Origin: Ectocarpus siliculosus
Taxonomy: Eukaryota; Sar; Phaeophyceae; Ectocarpales; Ectocarpaceae
Direction: 5' to 3'
DNA: 64,000 nucleotides
Assembly (NCBI GenBank): GCA_000310025.1
Contig: FN648545.1
Location: forward strand, 92,553 to 156,552
Program-made: the position numbers and the translations under genes
Part shown: positions 58,501 through 64,000 of the stretch, one piece after another
Layout of the letters: every line of letters starts with the position of its first letter
Position numbering within the stretch: the first letter of the stretch is position 1
The notes under the pieces: model-generated
The model's input: only the letters and a program-made list of their open reading frames with translations
Told to the model about the DNA's origin: nothing
The model's database searches: none

Positions 58501-60734
58501 GGTGGACTAAAATAAGCACGCGGGTTTTCAACCTCTTAAAGTAATCAACAACAATGTTATTGTAACGAACAATGTGTTTAACGTCTTACGAAACACGCTT
58601 CCAGCGCCTGCAAAACTAAACACGCAACAGCTTACGAGGTCATGCGGTAAATGTACGCTGCTTGATCTTCCCCCGGCATTGCCGCGAACTCGGGCCGAAG
58701 CAAGGCTTCCAGTGTGACGCGTTCAGTATGCAGGCCGTACGGTGAGGGTTTGAGGTCGCGATGTCCGGCTGGGCGTCCCCGAAGCACCGTGACGTCCTCT
58801 AGAGCGTCGAGTCCTTCCTTCTTGAGGGCTTCAGTCGCATTGGCAATCGACTTCTTGGCCTGCACATACGCGGAAGTGAGTGTGGTTCCGAAGATGGGAT
58901 TATTGCATTCTCTGACAACAGCAACATGCATGCATGGAATGGCGCAACTATTTCAACATTGAGTTGCTTCCTGTATGACCCGCCAAATTTTGTACAGTGA
59001 TCTTGCAACATTATCCAAGTTTTCAAGTACTGTTAAGTTGGTGGAGGGTTTTCAGTGTGCAGGTAGGTGCGTGAGTCGACCTAACAAGAGGGATGACTGC
59101 GGCAGGTTACGACGACATGTGATGATATCCAACTCTCGTCTCACGTTTTCGCGCGAACCACCGCAACCAGAGGCCAAGCCCTCCACCGCGACAGGCTTGG
59201 ACGTGGTGTAACTGCACCCCTGCAGAGCGGCCTTGGTTGACACTATCCGATCGAACAACGTGGTCTTGACAACTGCTTCGGTGACATCCTGCGCACCTGG
59301 GTGTGGAGTACGATAGCCGTACGTTTGTTTATCTTTATGCTGTAAAATGCATCCCCTACATACAGCAGTGCAAGGCTGTCTTGTGCGTTCTGGGTAGAAT
59401 AAAAATAAACGCCATCGCTGGACTCCTCGGCACAACTAAAGAACCTGGACTACCGGACATGCCAAATCCTAAGGGTGGGGCTAACTCTAGGGTTGTACGT
59501 TGATGTCATTTGGTCCATTGAGTTTCAGTCTCCTCGTGTTATTTTTTGACGCACACACACAGCAGACTTTTGTACTCTCGCGCTCCTTTGTGATAAATCT
59601 TGTTTGCAAGACAAAGGCCGCCTCTTTCTGTGCCTGGCATCGGCGGCCCTAATCTAAATACATACATAGTGAGGTGCAAACCAAACCCAGCATGTCGAAA
59701 AAAAAACAACGGTTTCTGCAGTTAGTTCACGCTGCCGGCGTACCAGCCGCCATGGAAAAATGTAAGGCTGAAACAACCAACCCATCCGCACTACTTCTCC
59801 GTATCCACGTCCACTGCACGATGAACATCAACGAGCGGGCAGATGTCTTCTCCTGACTCCTCGTTGAGTGCAAGAAGAGCTGCACATCTGTTGCAGTACA
59901 AAAAAAAAACACGGCCAGTGGGGGCGTTTGCTTGTCCTGGCAGGAACGCGTGGAACACGTTGTCCTGTGTTGTTCCATCATGACATGGGGACCATTCCTA
60001 GCCACGAGCGAGCGCGAACACCGCTTTCTTCCCGGCCCTCTCTCGTTACTGCTGTAACGAGTCGACTCAACTGTGACTCGCCGATATACTTGCTACAAAT
60101 TGATACCCGAATAAAATAAATACCTTCGAAGAATACACCTTCGAAATCATGCGAGTGTACTCCCGCTTCGAGGTCGACGACCGATCGATAGGGACGGCGC
60201 AATCCTTGTCGCGAAGAAAAAAACGACAGCGACTGCCGCAGGCACGTGGGGTATACCAACAACATAACTTCGTTTTTTTTTGCTGTGGCTACCATACCTT
60301 CCTTTTGTGGGACCCCGAACTTTGAGCCAAGCACAAACCCGTGGTAAACGCACTGGTTGGTAGGCTGGCGCCAAGTACAACATGGGGCGAATACACTCAA
60401 AAACCCCTAACCCATATTCCACCTAATGTATGCACCATACATAGTACCTGTGGCGTCCATCTATGATTTCCAGGGGCCTTGTCTTCGCCGTCGCCTCGTC
60501 CAACACCCCACTGTCACAAGCACGTCGGCAGGCGATGATACGTGTGTCAACCCAGCCGTTGGACATGATGCTCTGCCTTAATCGTGCCACGCCGTCAGGA
60601 CGCAATGGTCTCCCGCTTAACGACAGGTCCAGGTTACACACCGGAACCTTCCAACGGCCTTCAAACGATTCGTCAAGTAGCGACTCCATGCCTGCGAGGA
60701 GGGGGGCGCTAAGCAGCACACAGGCAACGAACAT
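54959..60734 (-). pseudogene. Block B: decayed paralogue of gene A with a SET-like end
   Basis: Exon-like blocks occur in the same order as gene A. A ParB-like start (ATG 60734, donor near 60448) carries WKVPVCNLDLSL and IIDGRHR. A YCNRC pair lies near 59915. Helical exons with good splice sites are at 58911-58636, 58299-58165 and 58143-57868, and a Lys/Ala linker at 57652-57346. A GDLDG...GTVLLSVPGE region (57150-56880) matches GDLDV...GTVLVSLP of gene A. KAGLRVERVPL (about 56645) and ALKHGRTLVALV (about 55965) follow. Lesions: TGA at 57584-57582, a 2-nt slip in a CT run near 56937, a block join near 58165 that does not fit, and a frame change near 55600. Several introns could not be joined, so part of this may be mis-splicing on my side. 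Confidence 0.55.
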
Positions 60735-61264
60735 TGCAGGAGCCGGGGGCACAATAAGCGGTACGGACTTGTAACTGGTCGTAAAGCGTCAACGGGAGTG
60801 CCCGCAATATTTATACGCCCTCAATAGAGCTATTGCAAGAGCAGAGGGATGAGGTGGTCCAAGCACAATAGTAGTCGGGAACAAAGGCGGTAGAGATGCG
60901 CACGGCTATCTCCTCGTAGTTGTGGTGAACACTGAATCATGATGGTAGTAAGATGCCACAAACACTTGCACTAGACTACAGACTCTCGCACTAAAAAAAA
61001 ATCGTATTCGCCGCGCCCATCTATTATTATTGCTGAATCTGGCATTACACCAACCAAAACTACTACTGCTGTGTTCCCTCCCTGCATCACCTGTTTGATG
61101 GATGCAGAAGCACTACTACTGCTGCTTGCTGCTGCTGGTTGGTGCTGGTTGGTGCTTGCTGGTGCTGCTGGAAATATTTGAGAGTTTCTACCAGCCTGAG
61201 GCAGCGCGGACAAAAATTTAAAACAGCCCTTTACTGCTGCTGCCCTCTTATTTCCCCCTCGGCG
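60735..61264. other. Right subterminal non-coding region of the giant element
   Basis: It holds no supported gene. CTG/TGG-rich runs lie near 61100-61170. Promoter sequences of block B should lie here. Confidence 0.4.
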
Positions 61265-62127
61265 CCCAAGACGTACGGGCGAAACCCTGTATCTTTAGAA
61301 AGGTGGGCTGTGGATACAGTGATGACTCCTGTTTGCTGCCGCTCCTGCTGTTGCTTGCTGCTGCTGCTGCTGCTGAATGTTTTTCGAGGTGTGAGCAGCT
61401 GGGTGAGGAGCGCCCGGCGGCAAAAAAAAGAGAAACAACTTTTACAGCAGTAGTACACGGCTGTCCTCTTCCCTCTTCTTCATTCAGCGGCCACAGATCG
61501 CAGACGAAACCTACACACACACACATACGCTGAGGGCGACCATACCCTACGCAACACGTTAATGCGCTGGTCGTCATGGTGTCAGCTGATCTGACCACGA
61601 GGATAGATAGGGCCAGCAGCTTGCTGCTTCACCCTCGCTGCCTGTTCGCAACAATTTTTTCCCGTGAATACAACGACAACTACACATGTATGTCTCGCCA
61701 TGCCATGAAATGAGCCCCCGGGACACCTACAGGCAGTCAAACGCCACCTTGCTATGCATATACACTGACGAAGCATGCGCACCAGGCCCAGGGTCTGACC
61801 TGTGGCCGGTAACATTGTGGTGTTGTCGTGCGGCGCGGCTGCGGAGAGGAGAGACATGCTGCTGCTGCTCTCTTGTCTTTTTTTGTTGAAGATGAATCAT
61901 CATTCAAATGCAAGGGAGCACGCTTTCTTCTGGCGTGGACCCGTGGGGGCTCCCAGAAGAACGCTGCTGTGTCTAAACACTTCCAACGCATGCCTACACG
62001 AGCGCAGGGCCTCACCTGTGGACGTTTGGAGCTTTCACCGATGAGCTGCTTTTGCGAGCGCAAAGTCTTTCGGCGTGGTTGAAAACGCGCGTTTTGATTC
62101 CGATTTCAGAGTTAAAAGGCGTTTTTC
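61265..62127 (-). repeat. Right TIR, uninterrupted
   Basis: This is the reverse-complement partner of both left pieces. Continuity across the left insertion point shows the ancestral arm: TACATGTGTAG is followed directly by a TTGTCGTT spacer and then TATTCACGG. Its outer palindrome is at 62082-62095, and the hairpin-forming pair is at about 61922-61964 with two stem mismatches. Confidence 0.9.
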
Positions 62128-63030
62128 CAGACTATAACATTATTGTGTAACAAATAAAAAACGATATTATACCGCCTCATGGGGGCCCATGAGGCACTAT
62201 GAGGAACCATGAGGTCGCATGAGCTACTATGAGAACAGGGTCATGGGGTCCCATGTAGTCCCACGAGATAGGCCATGGGGCACCACGAGAGCATTTCCGT
62301 GTCAGCCCATGGCATGCCATGGCCGATCTCATGGGAGCCCATGGCATGCCATGGCCGATCTTGGGAATAGTGAACCCATGGTGCACCATGAGGAGACATG
62401 GGGATATAAAACTGAAAACAAAAATAATTATGAAAATAATGGTGAGGTATCGGACCTCATGGTGTACCATGGGCGACCATGGCGCACCACGGTTAAAAAA
62501 ATACAGAAAAACAAAAAAAATGAAAAGTTTTTTTTTTTTAAACAATCTCATGGGGTACCACGAACGCCCATGAGTCTACCAAACCTCCCATAGTGCACCA
62601 CGAGGACCCATGGTCACTCACGGCGGATCATAAGATATTGGAAAATAATCTTGAATATACAAAATATATTTATGCCAAATATCCTTGAGTAAAATGGCCA
62701 TGGTGCCCCATGAGATTTCTCATGAGATTCTCATGAGATCCATGGAAAATGTGTGTCAAGGGGACTCATGGTGCGCCGTGGTGAACCATGGTGATTCATG
62801 GTGGGTCATGGTGGGTCATGAGATCCACAACAACTACAAAAGATATATTTTAGCGTCCCCATGGGCGCCCATGAGAATGGATGTAGTGGTGTCTCATGTC
62901 CTCCCATGGCACCCCCTGGAGTATTATGAGACAGCCATCTCATGGTATCCCATGGCACCCCATGGTGTGTGATGGGGTAAGTCTCATTGTATGTCATGAG
63001 ACCCCATGGTGTCCCATGGGGCACCACGAG
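62128..63030. repeat. CATG-rich irregular repeat region
   Basis: Dozens of CCCATGG, CATGGGG and CATGAG words occur without fixed spacing, broken by A/T-rich spacers (62135-62165, 62410-62440, 62490-62545). It appears to be a degenerate edge of the satellite that follows. Confidence 0.75.
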
Positions 63031-64000
63031 ACACCACATTGATTCTCATGGGCGCCCATGAGATAACGGCGTGTTGGCGATAAGTTTTTTTTGTTATCTC
63101 ACGAGACACCATGGTGTCCCATGGGGCACCACGAGACCCCATACATATTGATTCTCATGGGCGCCCATGAGATAACGGCATTTTGACAATAAGTTTTTTT
63201 TGTTATCTCACGAGACCCCATGGTGTCCCATGGGGCACCACGAGAGACCACATTGATTGAATCTCATGGGCGCCCATGAGATAACAGCATGTTGGCAAGA
63301 ATATATTTTTTGTTATCTCACGAGACCCCATGGTGTCCCATGGGGCACCACGAGACACCACATTGATTCTCATGAGCGCCCATGAGATAGCGGCATGTTG
63401 GCGATAATATATTTTTTGTTATCTCACGAGACCCCATGGTGTCCCATGGGGCACCACGAGACACCACATTGAATCTCATGGGCGCCCATGAGATACCGGC
63501 ATTTTGGCAATAAGTTTTTTTTGTTATCTCACGAGACCCCATGGTGTCCCATGGGGCACCACGAGAGACCACATTGATTGAATCTCATGGGCGCCCATGA
63601 GATAACGGCATTTTGGCGATAAATTGTGTTTTGTTATCTCACGAGACCCCATGGTGTCCCATGGGGCACCACGAGACACCACATTGATGCTCATGGGCGC
63701 CGATGAGATAACGGCGTGTTGGCGATAATATATTTTATGTTATCTCACGAGACACCATGGTGTCCCATGGGGCACCACGAGACACCATACATATTGATTC
63801 TCATGGGCGCCCATGAGATAACGGCATGTTGGCGATAATTTATTTTTTGTTATCTCACGAGACCCCATGGTGTCCCATGGGGCACCACGAGACACCACAT
63901 TGAATCTCATGGGCGCCCATGAGATACCGGCATTTTGGCAATAAGTTTTTTTTGTTATCTCACGAGACCCCATGGTGTCCCATGGGGCACCACGAGACAC
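63031..64000. repeat. Satellite array of 105-110 bp units with perfect palindromes
   Basis: TGTTATCTCACGAGAC recurs at 63092, 63201, 63311, 63417, 63522, 63632, 63738, 63848 and 63953. Each unit contains CTCATGGGCGCCCATGAG (a perfect 18-bp palindrome in most copies), GATAAC...GTTATC arms and CCATGGTGTCCCATGG. Alternate units show GGCATTTT or GGC(A/G)TGTT variants, hinting at a higher-order pattern. The array leaves the window at 64000. Confidence 0.95.

Larger units (their letters stand above)
31901..62127. mobile_element. 30.2-kb giant element with about 860-bp terminal inverted repeats
   Basis: The plus strand from 31901 and the minus strand from 62127 read the same sequence (GAAAAACGCCTTTTAACTCT and onward). 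It continues for about 860 bp on the right arm, down to about 61265, with only scattered differences. The left arm shows the same sequence in two pieces (31901-32348 and 35262-35670), split by a 2.9-kb insertion. Outside the ends the sequences differ. Between the arms lie gene A, gene C, block B and a gene-poor left subterminal zone. No clear target-site duplication was seen. Length, TIR size and gene content do not match Polintons (no polymerase, ATPase or capsid motif seen) or Starships. A class II giant transposon using gene C as transposase is the favoured inference. Confidence 0.75.

Noticed and set aside
31901..62127. Polinton/Maverick, Starship or integrated phaeovirus
   Set aside because: No DNA polymerase B, packaging ATPase, capsid, retroviral-type integrase or Starship-type captain recombinase was seen. 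The only tyrosine recombinase is in the nested, broken insertion. Genes are heavily spliced, unlike viral genes.
63031..64000. Possible CRISPR array
   Set aside because: The units are contiguous 105-110 bp repeats without unique spacers, and the context is eukaryotic.

Overview
This window looks like nuclear DNA of an intron-rich eukaryote. The best guess is a stramenopile alga, most likely a brown alga. Several genes can be assembled from exons with GT-AG introns of about 140 to 950 nt. CAG/CTG and GAC/GTC microsatellites are abundant, and most of the space is mobile DNA. No rRNA, tRNA or housekeeping gene was recognised, so the taxonomic guess is inference.

Layout, 1-31.9 kb: a patchwork of repeats and mobile elements. 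A decaying array of about 411-bp repeats (45-1330) is followed by a small spliced minus-strand gene with an in-frame stop (1565-2931). Next comes a 5.2-kb Ty1/copia-type LTR retrotransposon with a 5-bp target duplication (3375-8573) that keeps integrase but has no visible reverse transcriptase. Then there is a gene-poor stretch with a frameshifted ankyrin-repeat gene (about 14.7-15.4 kb). An array of short AAAGTGA/TCACTTT palindromes lies at 19.4-20.0 kb. A frameshifted Mutator-like (MULE) transposase occupies 20.6-24.8 kb. Two low-complexity proteins (one basic, one acidic) and an OTU-protease-like gene follow at 25.0-29.6 kb.

Layout, 31.9-62.1 kb: the main discovery candidate, a 30.2-kb element bounded by about 860-bp inverted repeats that are nearly identical (31901 and 62127 are the outer ends). 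The left arm is split by a 2.9-kb insertion carrying a broken tyrosine-recombinase retroelement. Inside are three multi-exon genes. Gene A (40000-47529, minus, 12 exons, 1187 aa) joins a ParB-like domain to zinc-binding CxxC pairs and a possible permuted methyltransferase-like region. Gene C (48832-54055, plus, 8 exons, 956 aa) belongs to a DUF7869-like family and shows an Asp-Asp-Asp pattern that fits an RNase H-fold transposase. A and C are divergent across a 1.3-kb intergenic region that holds a long foldback sequence. Block B (about 54.96-60.73 kb, minus) is a second ParB/methyltransferase-like gene that appears decayed and ends in a SET-like domain. A and C reconstruct to full open frames with matching intron phases, so I infer that the element was recently intact and that C could mobilise it. 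The ParB/methyltransferase protein may act on the element DNA or on chromatin; that role is inference.

Layout, 62.1-64.0 kb: a CATG-rich region that becomes a regular satellite of 105-110 bp units, each carrying perfect palindromes, running off the end of the window.
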